From contig JAWKYW010000003.1 in the NCBI GenBank assembly GCA_041396245.1, forward strand, positions 186,001 through 250,000: a stretch of 64,000 nt of DNA, written 5' to 3'. This stretch comes from Desulfobacillus sp041396245 (lineage in GTDB: Bacteria; Pseudomonadota; Gammaproteobacteria; Burkholderiales; Rhodocyclaceae). Shown in pieces: positions 1 through 10,579 of the stretch (the stretch's first letter is position 1; every line of letters begins with the position of its first letter). The translations under genes and the position numbers were made by a program. Under the pieces are notes generated by a model. The model was not told the origin of the DNA, did no database searches, and worked only from the letters and a program-made list of their open reading frames with translations.

Positions 1-882
1 GCCGGATTCGTGCGTGCCGCCGAGCGCGGTCGGAATCAGGTTGACGTAGGACTCGGTGCACACCGGCTCGACGAACCAGCCCAGCGCCCAGCCGGCGCCC
101 TCTCCCTCGGCGAAGGTCTCGTCGTCGGCGGCGGCGAATTTCTCGCCTGTGTAGACCGGCGACACGGCGTCGACGCCGGCGCCGGCTTCCTCCAGGTAGC
201 CCTGCAGGCCGAGCGGATAGCGCCAGGTCTTGGACGCCTCGCCCAGTTCGCTCTGCAACGTCACGGAGAGTCCTGGCAGCAGCACGGCCTTGGAGCGCAG
301 CAGGCGCTCCAGTTCGGCGACCGGCAGGCGGGCGCTGTCGAAGTATTTCGGATCGGGCCAGGCGCGCACGCGCGTGCCGCTCTGGCGGCCGCAGGACTCG
401 CCCGTTTCCAGCTCGGAAAACTTCTCGCCGTTTTCGGAAAAGACGACGTTGTGGATGCGGCCGTCGCGCCGCACCTCCACCTCGACGCGCGTCGACAGCG
501 CGTTGGTGACGGCGACGCCGACGCCGTGCAGGCCGCCGGAGAAGGCATACGCGGACTGGCCGGATTTCTTGTCGAACTTGCCGCCGGCGTGCAGGCGCGT
601 GAACGCCAGCACCACCACCGGCACCTGCTCCTCGGGATGCGGGCCGACGGGAATGCCGCGACCGTCGTCCGCGACCGTCACCGAGCCGTCCCGGTGCAGC
701 GTGACCTGGATGTGCTTCGCGAAGCCGGCCAGCGCCTCGTCGGCGGCGTTGTCGATGACTTCCTGGATGACGTGCATCGGCGAGTCGGTGCGGGTGTACA
801 TCCCGGGCCGCTCGCGCACCGGCTCCAGCCCCTTCAGCACGCGGAAGGAGGACTCGTCGTAGGCGGAAATCTTCTTGTTCAT
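1..882 (-). CDS. parE: DNA topoisomerase IV subunit B, 5' part only (runs off the window)
   Basis: ATPase subunit of topoisomerase IV, which decatenates daughter chromosomes with ParC. The first 294 codons are present; the rest lies beyond base 1. The GHKL ATPase fold is clear: an N-terminal GLEPVRERPGMY segment, the Mg/ATP asparagine in VIDNAADEALAG, DDGRGIP, the ATP lid GGLHGVG, and the transducer motif NLIPTALGGTHESG at the cut edge. The HAGGKF...SGGLHGVGV spacing and the short N-terminus favour ParE over GyrB. The ATG at 882 is the natural start (MNKKISAYDESSF). It lies about 100 bases downstream of the tRNA cluster on the same strand, with no obvious terminator between them. Confidence 0.93.
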   Translation of the reverse strand, partial: MNKKISAYDESSFRVLKGLEPVRERPGMYTRTDSPMHVIQEVIDNAADEALAGFAKHIQVTLHRDGSVTVADDGRGIPVGPHPEEQVPVVVLAFTRLHAGGKFDKKSGQSAYAFSGGLHGVGVAVTNALSTRVEVEVRRDGRIHNVVFSENGEKFSELETGESCGRQSGTRVRAWPDPKYFDSARLPVAELERLLRSKAVLLPGLSVTLQSELGEASKTWRYPLGLQGYLEEAGAGVDAVSPVYTGEKFAAADDETFAEGEGAGWALGWFVEPVCTESYVNLIPTALGGTHESG

Positions 883-981
883 TGAATGGTTCTCATGTCC
901 CCGTCGCAAGGCAGGCGGACATCATGCCACCGCCGCAGGCTCATGGCATGCGCCAGGCCGGGCATTCCATCGAAGGGAGAT

Positions 982-1058
982 TGGGGTGGACGACGGGACT
1001 CGAACCCGCGACAACTGGAATCACAATCCAGGACTCTACCAACTGAGCTACGTCCACC
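982..1058 (-). tRNA. tRNA-His (anticodon GTG)
   Basis: A complete cloverleaf on the minus strand. The anticodon loop reads TTGTGAT, there is a G at position -1 paired with the discriminator C, which is diagnostic for tRNA-His, and the CCA end is encoded. It is the last gene of a Pro-Arg-His cluster. Confidence 0.97.
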
Positions 1059-1073
1059 ACTGAAGCCTGGGGC

Positions 1074-1150
1074 TGGCGCGCCCGACAGGACTCGAACCTG
1101 TAACCCCCGGCTTAGAAGGCCGGTGCTCTATCCGGTTGAGCTACGGGCGC
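1074..1150 (-). tRNA. tRNA-Arg (anticodon TCT)
   Basis: A 77-base cloverleaf on the minus strand. The anticodon loop reads TTCTAAG, giving anticodon TCT for AGA codons. The TPsiC arm GGTTCGAGTCC and the encoded CCA end are intact. It is 15 bases from tRNA-His, so the two are almost certainly cotranscribed. Confidence 0.97.
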
Positions 1151-1175
1151 CTGTCGATAAATCACGCCATGTTGC

Positions 1176-1252
<77 letters not shown>

Positions 1253-1262
1253 AAGACGCGGC

Positions 1263-1291
1263 ATTCTACTCGGGCACCCCCCATAGGTCAA
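1263..1291 (-). promoter_or_regulatory. sigma70-type promoter of the tRNA cluster
   Basis: On the minus strand TTGACC (1286-1291) is followed after exactly 17 bases by TAGAAT (1263-1268). The predicted start lies a few bases before tRNA-Pro. The stretch just after the -10 is GC-rich (GCCGCG), as in stringently controlled discriminators, which is typical of tRNA promoters. Confidence 0.75.
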
Positions 1292-1318
1292 TCGAATCAA
1301 CAGGCTCCGAATTACTGC

Positions 1319-1347
1319 TTGCGACCCCTGCGCATTTCTGATATTAA
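1319..1347 (+). promoter_or_regulatory. predicted dksA promoter
   Basis: TTGCGA (1319-1324), a 17-base spacer and TATTAA (1342-1347) on the plus strand, about 34 bases before the dksA ATG. It is divergent from the tRNA promoter with only about 30 bases between the two -35 boxes. Confidence 0.55.
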
Positions 1348-1380
1348 AGCGGCTTTTCCCGAGAATCCGGGTCCGGAAAA

Positions 1381-1806
1381 ATGGCTGAAGACATCCTCCA
1401 CAAGCAGTTCCCTCCCTATGTCGCCAAGAAGGGCGAGGAGTACATGAACAAAAAGCAGCTCAAGCACTTCCGCGTCATTCTGGAGACGCTGAAGGACGAA
1501 CTGCTGCAGGACATCGAGCGCACGGTTCATACCATGCAGGATGAGGCGACCGTCTTCGCCGACCCCAACGACCGCGCCAGCCAGGAGTCCGACATCGCCC
1601 TGGAACTGCGCAACCGTGACCGCGAACGCAAGCTGATCAAGAAGATCGACGAGGCCATCGGCCGCATCGATAAGGGCGAATACGGCTATTGCGATTCCTG
1701 TGGCGTCGAGATCGGCCTCAAGCGCCTGGAAGCCCGCCCCACCGCCACGATGTGCATAGATTGCAAAACGCTGGAGGAGTTGAGGGAGAAGCAAGTCGCC
1801 AAGTAG
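1381..1806 (+). CDS. dksA: RNA polymerase-binding transcription factor DksA
   Basis: DksA binds the secondary channel of RNA polymerase and, with ppGpp, retunes transcription of rRNA and amino-acid genes. The protein has 141 residues against 151 in E. coli; the N-terminus is shorter. A coiled coil spans roughly residues 25-100, with the acidic tip motif DPNDRASQE (D61, D64). A four-cysteine zinc finger follows (C104, C107, C125, C128). The ATG at 1381 is preceded by a weak GGAAAA. The TAG stop belongs to a degenerate copy of the palindromic repeat described below. The relA gene in the same window supplies the partner alarmone. Confidence 0.96.
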   Translation: MAEDILHKQFPPYVAKKGEEYMNKKQLKHFRVILETLKDELLQDIERTVHTMQDEATVFADPNDRASQESDIALELRNRDRERKLIKKIDEAIGRIDKGEYGYCDSCGVEIGLKRLEARPTATMCIDCKTLEELREKQVAK

Positions 1807-1860
1807 GTCTGGCTTCAGTCCGTCTGCGGCCCAGGCGATGGCCTGAAGGCCGCCCTGCGG
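1803..1860. repeat. degenerate copy of the GTAGGTCGG-TTCAG-CCGAC palindromic repeat
   Basis: The left arm GTAGGTCTGGCTTCAGTCC begins at the dksA stop codon. A weaker inverted arm (GATGGCCTGAAGGCCG) lies at 1837-1852. It resembles the better preserved copies near 19.4, 26.2, 51.6 and 55.0 kb but carries several mismatches. Confidence 0.5.
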
Positions 1861-1862
1861 AG

Positions 1863-1893
1863 AAAAAAAAGGACGCCGAAGCGTCCTTTTTTT
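1863..1893. terminator. bidirectional rho-independent terminator between dksA and pnp
   Basis: GGACGC-CGAA-GCGTCC flanked by an A-run on one side and a T-run on the other. This gives a hairpin plus U-tract on both strands, serving the convergent dksA and pnp transcripts. Confidence 0.92.
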
Positions 1894-1909
1894 GCTGCAT
1901 CGAAAGCGC

Positions 1910-4027
1910 TTACTGCTGTTCCGGCACCGGGGCGGCTTCCGCGGCCGCCTTCATGGACAGGCGCACGCGGCCCTTCTCGTCGGCTTCCAGCACCTTGACG
2001 CGCACGGCCTGGCCTTCCTTGAGGTAGTCGGAGACCTGGTTCACCCGTTCGTTGGCGATCTGCGAGATGTGCAGCAGGCCATCCTTGCCCGGCAGGATCT
2101 GCACGATGGCGCCAAAGTCGAGCAGGCGCAGTACGGTACCGTCGTAGACCCGGCCGACTTCGACCTCGGCGGTGATGTCCTCGATGCGCTTCTTCGCCAG
2201 GGCGCCGGCCTCGGCACTGACCGAAGCGATGGTCACGGTGCCGTCGTCGTTGATGTCGATGACGGCCCCGGTCTCCTCGGTGAGGGCACGAATCACGGAA
2301 CCGCCCTTGCCGATGACGTCGCGGATCTTCTCGGGATTGATCTTCATGGTGATGAGGCGCGGCGCGTAGGTGGAGATCTCGCCGGGCGTCACCATCGACT
2401 CCTTCATCAGTCCGAGGATGTGCATGCGGGCCGCGTTGGCCTGCGTCAGGGCGACCTGCATGATTTCCTTGGTGATGCCCTGGATCTTGATATCCATCTG
2501 CAGGGCGGTGACGCCGTTGTCGGTACCGGCCACCTTGAAGTCCATGTCGCCGAGATGGTCTTCGTCGCCGAGGATGTCGGTCAGCACGGCGAAACGGTTG
2601 CCTTCCTTGATGAGGCCCATGGCGATGCCGGCCACATGAGCCTTCAAGGGCACGCCGGCATCCATCAGCGCCAGCGAACCGCCGCAGACGGAAGCCATGG
2701 AACTGGAGCCGTTCGACTCGGTGATCTCGGAGACAATCCGCATCGAGTAGCTGAATTCCTCGGGTGATGGCAACACCGCCAGCAGGGCGCGCTTGGCCAG
2801 TCGGCCATGGCCGATTTCACGGCGCTTGGGCGTGCCGACGCGGCCCGCCTCGCCGGTGGCGTAGGGCGGCATGTTGTAGTGGAGCATGAAGCGGTCGCGG
2901 GACTCGCCCTGCAGCGCGTCGATGATCTGCTCGTCGCGTCCCGTGCCCAGCGTGGCCACCACCAGCGCCTGTGTCTCGCCGCGGGTAAACAGCGCCGAAC
3001 CGTGGGTGCGCGGCAGCACCCCGTGGCGGATCGATATGGGGCGCACGGTGCGGGTGTCGCGTCCGTCGATGCGCGGCTCGCCGTCGAGGATCTGGTTGCG
3101 CACGATCTTCGCTTCCAGGTCGAAGAAGATGTTCTTGACATGGTTGATCTCGGTCGGCCCGAGCGGGGTCTCGGCGGCCTGGGAGACCGCCTCGATGACG
3201 CGCTTGCGCAATTCGCCGACCTTCTGCATGCGCAACTGCTTCTGGGTAAGCTTGTAGGCATCGCGCAGATCGGCTTCGGCCAGTTCGGACACCTTGGCGA
3301 TGAGCGCCTCGTCCCGCGCAGGCGGCTGCCAGTCCCACTCGGGCTTGCCGGCGACTTCCACCAGTTCGTTGATGGCGTTGATGGCCGCCTGCATCTGCTC
3401 ATGGCCGAAGACCACGGCGCCGAGCATGACCTCTTCCGAAAGCTCCTGCGCCTCGGACTCGACCATCAGCACGGCGGACGCCGTGCCGGCAACGACCAGA
3501 TTGAGCCGGCTATCCTTGAGTTTGGATATTTCCGGGCACAGGACGTACTGGCCGTCGATGTAGCCGACGCGGGCGGCACCGATCGGGCCGTTGAAGGGAA
3601 TGCCGGAAATCGACAGGGCGGCCGAGACGCCGATCATGGCCGGGATGTCGGGATCGACCTCGGGGTTGCTCGACAGCACGGTGACGATCACCTGCACGTC
3701 GTTGTAGAGACCGTCCGGGAAGAGCGGACGGATCGGACGGTCGATCAGGCGGCAGGTGAGGATCTCCTTCTCCGAAGGGCGGCCCTCCCGCTTGAAAAAG
3801 CCGCCGGGAATGCGGCCCGCGGCATAGACCTTCTCCATGTAATCGACGGTGAGCGGGAAGAAGTCCTGGCCGGGCTTCGGTTCCTTGGCGGCGACCACGG
3901 TGGCGAGCACCACGGTCTCGTCCATGTTGACCAGGACGGCGCCGTGCGCCTGGCGCGCGATTTCGCCGGTTTCCAGCGTAACGGTGTGCGCACCGTAGGA
4001 AAAGCTTTTCTTGGTTGCAGTAAGCAA
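1910..4027 (-). CDS. pnp: polyribonucleotide nucleotidyltransferase (PNPase)
   Basis: A 3'-5' phosphorolytic exoribonuclease and degradosome component, 705 residues, the usual length. Order: RNase PH domain 1 (LETGEIARQAHGAVLVNM near the start), helical linker, RNase PH domain 2 with the catalytic-face motif FTRGETQ and the MDAGVPLKAHVAGIAMGL segment, then a KH domain (PEKIRDVIGKGGSVIRALTEETG) and an S1 domain (VGRVYDGTVLRLLDFGAIVQILPGKDGLLHIS). The start appears to be TTG at 4027, with AAAGGA seven bases upstream. No in-frame ATG gives the conserved YGAHTVTLETG N-terminus. It follows rpsO, as in most proteobacteria. Confidence 0.97.
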   Translation of the reverse strand: MLTATKKSFSYGAHTVTLETGEIARQAHGAVLVNMDETVVLATVVAAKEPKPGQDFFPLTVDYMEKVYAAGRIPGGFFKREGRPSEKEILTCRLIDRPIRPLFPDGLYNDVQVIVTVLSSNPEVDPDIPAMIGVSAALSISGIPFNGPIGAARVGYIDGQYVLCPEISKLKDSRLNLVVAGTASAVLMVESEAQELSEEVMLGAVVFGHEQMQAAINAINELVEVAGKPEWDWQPPARDEALIAKVSELAEADLRDAYKLTQKQLRMQKVGELRKRVIEAVSQAAETPLGPTEINHVKNIFFDLEAKIVRNQILDGEPRIDGRDTRTVRPISIRHGVLPRTHGSALFTRGETQALVVATLGTGRDEQIIDALQGESRDRFMLHYNMPPYATGEAGRVGTPKRREIGHGRLAKRALLAVLPSPEEFSYSMRIVSEITESNGSSSMASVCGGSLALMDAGVPLKAHVAGIAMGLIKEGNRFAVLTDILGDEDHLGDMDFKVAGTDNGVTALQMDIKIQGITKEIMQVALTQANAARMHILGLMKESMVTPGEISTYAPRLITMKINPEKIRDVIGKGGSVIRALTEETGAVIDINDDGTVTIASVSAEAGALAKKRIEDITAEVEVGRVYDGTVLRLLDFGAIVQILPGKDGLLHISQIANERVNQVSDYLKEGQAVRVKVLEADEKGRVRLSMKAAAEAAPVPEQQ

Positions 4028-4071
4028 GGGACTATCCTTTCAATCAGCAGGGGACGGGCACGGCCGTCCCG

Positions 4072-4113
4072 AAAAAAGACAAAGCCGGCGCGCCCGTCGC
4101 GGGCGTCGCCGGC
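4072..4113 (-). terminator. rpsO-pnp intergenic hairpin with U-tract
   Basis: The inverted repeat 4084-4096 / 4100-4113 forms a GC-rich stem with one bulge. On the minus strand it is followed by TTTGTCTTTTTTC. A second hairpin (GGGACGG / CCGTCCC, 4051-4070) stands between it and pnp. In E. coli this gap holds a partial terminator and the RNase III site used for pnp autoregulation; the same role is inferred here. Confidence 0.7.
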
Positions 4114-4151
4114 AGATCCGCTACGGAGCGGGGCTCATGCAATTCGCCGCG

Positions 4152-4421
4152 TTACTTGCGCAGGCCGAGGCGCTCGATCAGCGCCCGATAGCTGTCGGCA
4201 TTCGTGCGCTTGAGGTAATCGAGCAGCTTGCGGCGCTGGCTCACCATGCGCAGCAGGCCACGGCGCGAGTGATGATCCTTGACGTGTTCCTTGAAGTGAC
4301 CGGTCAGGTCGTTGATGCGGTTGGTCAGCAGCGCGATCTGCACTTCGGGCGAGCCGGTATCGCCTTGCGCGCGCTGGTAATCGGCCACGACTTTGGCCTT
4401 GTCGGCGGTAGTGAATGCCAT
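4152..4421 (-). CDS. rpsO: 30S ribosomal protein S15
   Basis: An 89-residue primary 16S rRNA-binding protein of the small-subunit platform. The family signature runs through GDTGSPEVQIALLTNRI, DHHSRRGLL and RRKLLDYLK. Length and start match S15 exactly. It has its own near-consensus promoter upstream and lies between truB and pnp, so pnp is probably expressed from both this promoter and read-through. Confidence 0.98.
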   Translation of the reverse strand: MAFTTADKAKVVADYQRAQGDTGSPEVQIALLTNRINDLTGHFKEHVKDHHSRRGLLRMVSQRRKLLDYLKRTNADSYRALIERLGLRK

Positions 4422-4524
4422 TTCGGTTTTCTCTCAAACTCGGTTGAAGGCAGGTGCCGCCCCGGTTTGATAGAGCACTGCACCCGATGGGTTCCCGCTC
4501 GGCTTCCTTCGAGCGAAGCCGAGC

Positions 4525-4553
4525 ATTATACCTGCGCCCTCCTCCGCAGGCAA
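4525..4553 (-). promoter_or_regulatory. rpsO promoter with hairpin at the transcript 5' end
   Basis: On the minus strand TTGCCT (4548-4553), 17 bases and a perfect TATAAT (4525-4530). Directly downstream a 10-bp stem (GCTCGGCTTC / GAAGCCGAGC, 4498-4525 region) would form at the very 5' end of the transcript. Such a hairpin could protect the mRNA or take part in S15 autoregulation; that role is inference. Confidence 0.75.
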
Positions 4554-4564
4554 TAACGGCCCCG

Positions 4565-5473
4565 TCACTCGGGCGCAGTCGCAATCAGGCGGACCGGCGC
4601 CAGCCGCCCATCGGGACCGGCATGTCCGAGCCCGAGGAAGCGACCGCCGTCGTCATAGACGCGTACCCGCCCCTCGAGCGTCCCCCACCCGGCCAGCGTC
4701 TGGCCATGGCCGAAGCGCTGCGCAGCGACTCCATCCAGGTCAAGCCGGGGCAATGACGACAGCAATGCGTCAGCCGGCAGCAGCAGGCTCTCCCTGGCCT
4801 CCGGCGACATCGATGCCAATGCCTCCAGTGCGACGGCCTGCTCCAGGCGCAGGCTGCCGATGCGGATCCGCCGCAGGGCGGTCAGGTGTCCGCCGCAACC
4901 GAGTGCCTCGCCAATGTCCTGCGCAAGCGTGCGGACATAGGTTCCTTTGCTGCAATCCACGTCGAAAACCAGTTCATCTCCGGCGAACGCGCGCAGATCG
5001 AGCGAATGGATGATCACCTCCCTTGGTGTCCGTACAAGTTCGATTCCCTGCCTGGCATACTCGTAAAGCGGACGTCCGTTGCGCTTCAGGGCGGAATGCA
5101 TGGGGGGCACTTGCAGAATTTCGCCGCGAAAGCGGGCCAGGACCGACGCCACCTGTTCGCGGGTGACCGCCACGGGCCGTGTCTCCAGCACCCGGCCTTC
5201 GGCATCCGAGGTATCGGTACGCAGGCCGAGCCGAACGGTTGCCGCATAGCGCTTGTCGGCGTGAAGCAGTTCGCCGGCAAACTTGGTCGCCTCGCCGAAG
5301 CAAAGCGGCAGCAGGCCGGTTGCCATCGGATCGAGTGTGCCGGTATGGCCTGCCTTGGCCGCGCTGAACAGCCACCGGGCCTTCTGCAGGGCGGCATTCG
5401 AGGTCATGCCGGGCGGCTTGTCGAGCAGCAGGACGCCGTCGATGCGGCGCCGCTTCGTCGCGGTTGTTTTCAT
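4565..5473 (-). CDS. truB: tRNA pseudouridine(55) synthase
   Basis: Makes the universal pseudouridine 55 in the T-loop of tRNAs. 302 residues from the ATG at 5473. The catalytic aspartate is D48 in GHTGTLDPMATGLLPLCFGEATK, the KPPGMTSN motif is at 19-26, and the C-terminal part has the PUA-like fold region. GGAGG sits very close to this ATG; a TTG 12 bases upstream (5485) would add four residues and cannot be excluded. It follows rbfA in the standard order. Confidence 0.95.
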   Translation of the reverse strand: MKTTATKRRRIDGVLLLDKPPGMTSNAALQKARWLFSAAKAGHTGTLDPMATGLLPLCFGEATKFAGELLHADKRYAATVRLGLRTDTSDAEGRVLETRPVAVTREQVASVLARFRGEILQVPPMHSALKRNGRPLYEYARQGIELVRTPREVIIHSLDLRAFAGDELVFDVDCSKGTYVRTLAQDIGEALGCGGHLTALRRIRIGSLRLEQAVALEALASMSPEARESLLLPADALLSSLPRLDLDGVAAQRFGHGQTLAGWGTLEGRVRVYDDGGRFLGLGHAGPDGRLAPVRLIATAPE

Positions 5474-5567
5474 GGCCTCCGGCAAACCTGCCGCGGGTTA
5501 CGCGGATAATCGCGGTTGGCGTCCGAAACCGTCTGCGGAAATCCGCGCAATCCGCATGCTCCGCAGC

Positions 5568-5939
5568 TCAGTTTTTTTCGCTTTTCCTGTCGGCAGCTAC
5601 CGCCTCGTCTATGAGGCGGGATAGCCGATCGCCCCGTTCGACCGATTCGTCGAAGACGAAATGCAGTTCTGGCAGGGTATGAATGCGGATGCGACGGCCC
5701 AGTTCCCGCCGCAGGAAGCCGGAGGCGGCGCGCAGGCCGGCCTCGACCTCCTGGCGCGCACCGTCCTCGGCAAGGGTCGTGTAGAAAATCTTGGCGTGGG
5801 CATAGTCCGGCGTCAGATCGACGCCCGTCAAGGTAACCAGACCGACGCGCGGATCCTTCAGTTCCAGCCGGATCAGTTCAGCCAGTTCGCGCTGCACCTG
5901 CTCGGCGATGCGGCTGCTGCGGGAAAACTCCTTCGGCAT
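5568..5939 (-). CDS. rbfA: 30S ribosome-binding factor RbfA
   Basis: A late 30S maturation factor binding near the 16S 5' helix. 123 residues with a KH-like fold: the N-terminal SSRIAEQVQRELAELIRLELKDPRVG, the ATVTGVDLTPDYAHAKIFY-type strand, and ELHFVFDESVERG. It lies between infB and truB with short gaps, in the classical operon. Confidence 0.96.
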   Translation of the reverse strand: MPKEFSRSSRIAEQVQRELAELIRLELKDPRVGLVTLTGVDLTPDYAHAKIFYTTLAEDGARQEVEAGLRAASGFLRRELGRRIRIHTLPELHFVFDESVERGDRLSRLIDEAVAADRKSEKN

Positions 5940-5952
5940 GGGCCGTCTGTTC

Positions 5953-8487
<2,535 letters not shown>

Positions 8488-8496
8488 GTCGGCTCC

Positions 8497-9969
8497 TTAC
8501 TCGAACCAGTGCGCACGCGCCGTGGTGATCAGATTCCTGGCCCGCTCGTCTTCGATGCCGGTCAACTCGACCAGTTCATCGACCGCCAGGTCGGCCAGAT
8601 CGTCGCGGGTGCGGATGGCGGCCCGTGCCAGCTTGGCCGCCAGTGGCTTGTCCATGCCATCGAGGCCGAGCAGGTCATCGGCAACGTTCTCCAGCTGTTC
8701 CTCGTCCACGATCGCCTCCGTCAGCAGGACGTTGCGGGCGCGGTTGCGCAGCTCGTTCACCGTGTCCTCGTCGAAGGCCTCGATTTCCAGCATCTCGTTG
8801 AGGGGTACGTAGGCAATCTCCTCGACGGTGGAAAATCCCTCCTCGATGAGGATGTCTGCGACCTCCTCGTCAACGTCAAGCTTTTCCATGAAGAGCTTGC
8901 GGATCGAGCCGTGCTCTTCCTCGGACTTCTTCTGGGACTCTTCGACCGTCATCAGGTTGATGGCCCAGCCGGTCAGCTCGGAAGCCAGGCGCACGTTCTG
9001 GCCGGAGCGGCCGATGGCGATGGCGAGGTTGTCCTCGTCCACCACCACGTCCATGCTGTGCTTCTCCTCGTCCACCACGATGCTGCTGACGTCGGCAGGT
9101 GCCAGTGCGCCGATGACGAACTGGGCCGGATCGGCGGACCAGAGGATGATGTCGACACGTTCTCCGGCCAGCTCGTTGGTAACCGCAGTAACGCGCGAAC
9201 CGCGCATGCCGACGCAGGTGCCGATCGGATCGACGCGCGGGTCGTTGGATTTGACGGCGATCTTGGCGCGGACGCCGGGGTCGCGGGCCGCAGACTTGAT
9301 CTCCAGCAGACCGTCTTCCATTTCCGGCACTTCCAGCTCGAACAGCCTGATGATGAATTCCGGCGCGGTGCGCGACAGGATCAGCTGGGGGCCGCGAGCG
9401 GCTCGGTCGATCTTCAGCAGATAGGCGCGGACGCGATCGCCGACACGCAGGTTCTCCTTCGGAATCATCTGGTCGCGCGGCAGCAGCGCCTCGATGCGGC
9501 CGGCTTCGATGATGGCATTGCCGCGCTCGATGCGCTTGACCGTGCCGGTGACGAGGTGTTCCTTGCGTTCGAGGAAGTCGCTCAGCACCTGCTCGCGTTC
9601 GGCATCGCGTATCTTCTGCAGGATGACCTGCTTGGCGGCCTGGGCGCCGATGCGGCCGAAGTCGATCGGCTCGAGCTGTTCCTCGATGAACTCGTCGACC
9701 TGGATGTCCGGCATCTCCTCCTGGGCCTGGGAAAGGGCGATCTGTGCATTTGGATTTTCCACCGCCTCGTCGGGCACGACCTGCCAGCGACGGAAGGACT
9801 CGAACTCGCCGGTCTCCTGGTCGATGGCGACGCGCACGTCGGCTTCCTCGTTGACGCGCTTCTTGGTGGCGGAAGCCAGGGCCGACTCAAGGGCCGCGAA
9901 GACGATGTCCTTGGCGACGTTCTTTTCGCGCGACAGGGCATCCACCAGCAGCAGCATCTCTTTGCTCAT
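8497..9969 (-). CDS. nusA: transcription termination/antitermination factor NusA
   Basis: Binds RNA polymerase and boxA/nut RNA to modulate pausing, termination and antitermination. 490 residues: NTD, S1 domain (VTGTVKRIERGNAIIEAG), KH1/KH2 (RDPGVRAKIAVKSNDPRVDPIG and VVDEDNLAIAIGRSGQNVRLASELTGW), and two C-terminal acidic repeats (FSTVEEIAYVPLNEMLEIEAF; LDGMDKPLAAKLARAAI). The ATG at 9969 is placed by GGAGG six bases upstream; an earlier in-frame TTG would lie before that Shine-Dalgarno site. Confidence 0.98.
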   Translation of the reverse strand: MSKEMLLLVDALSREKNVAKDIVFAALESALASATKKRVNEEADVRVAIDQETGEFESFRRWQVVPDEAVENPNAQIALSQAQEEMPDIQVDEFIEEQLEPIDFGRIGAQAAKQVILQKIRDAEREQVLSDFLERKEHLVTGTVKRIERGNAIIEAGRIEALLPRDQMIPKENLRVGDRVRAYLLKIDRAARGPQLILSRTAPEFIIRLFELEVPEMEDGLLEIKSAARDPGVRAKIAVKSNDPRVDPIGTCVGMRGSRVTAVTNELAGERVDIILWSADPAQFVIGALAPADVSSIVVDEEKHSMDVVVDEDNLAIAIGRSGQNVRLASELTGWAINLMTVEESQKKSEEEHGSIRKLFMEKLDVDEEVADILIEEGFSTVEEIAYVPLNEMLEIEAFDEDTVNELRNRARNVLLTEAIVDEEQLENVADDLLGLDGMDKPLAAKLARAAIRTRDDLADLAVDELVELTGIEDERARNLITTARAHWFE

Positions 9970-9994
9970 TTCTTCCTCCAACCCATTCCTTGAC

Positions 9995-10429
9995 TCAGAA
10001 CTTCAGGTTCGGCACCAGGCGGGCCTTGTCCACTTGATCCAGTTCGAATACATGTGTCGCGCCATCGCATACCAACCGCAGCCGGCCTTCCTCGACGCCG
10101 GCCAGCACGCCGGTGAAGTTGCGCTGGCCATTCACCGCCAGGCGCAGGCGGACCTGCGCCTCCTGCCCGGTGAAGCGGACAAAATCCGCCTCCTTCCTCA
10201 GCGGCCGGTCGAGACCCGGCGAGGACACCTCCAGCCGGTCGTAATCGATGTTCTCGACCGCGAACAGTCGGGTCAGATGGTTGCTCACCGCAGTGCAGTC
10301 GTCGATCGTCACACCGTTCGGGCTGTCGATGAAGACGCGCAGCAGACGCGCGCGCGGGCTGGTCTCGAAATCCACCAGTTCGTAGCCCAGGCCCGCGACC
10401 GCCTGCTCGATGACCTTCTGCAATTCCAT
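9995..10429 (-). CDS. rimP: ribosome maturation factor RimP
   Basis: A 30S assembly factor required for central-pseudoknot maturation. 144 residues with the family pattern ELVDFE near the N-terminus, LLRVFIDSPNGVTIDDCTAVS and YDRLEVSSPGLDRPLRKEADFVRFTG. The ATG at 10429 fits the family N-terminus (MELQKVIEQAVAGLG); reading further upstream runs through a terminator hairpin. First gene of rimP-nusA-infB. Confidence 0.96.
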   Translation of the reverse strand: MELQKVIEQAVAGLGYELVDFETSPRARLLRVFIDSPNGVTIDDCTAVSNHLTRLFAVENIDYDRLEVSSPGLDRPLRKEADFVRFTGQEAQVRLRLAVNGQRNFTGVLAGVEEGRLRLVCDGATHVFELDQVDKARLVPNLKF

Positions 10430-10444
10430 CTGCGTCGCACAAAT

Positions 10445-10466
10445 AAAAAATGGGCGAAACGCCCAT
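10445..10466 (-). terminator. hairpin-U-tract in the rimP leader
   Basis: On the minus strand ATGGGCG-TTT-CGCCCAT is followed by a T-run, 16 bases before the rimP start codon. It either ends the rluB transcript or acts as an attenuator in the rimP-nusA-infB leader, where NusA could act on its own operon. Confidence 0.85.
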
Positions 10467-10579
10467 CCCAGCCGTCCCCAAGCCCTTCCGACTGACAACG
10501 ACGGAACGGCCCGGAACCAGAAAACCTGCGGATTATAGCAGAGGACGCCGGCAGGAATCAAACACTTGCCGGGAATGCG

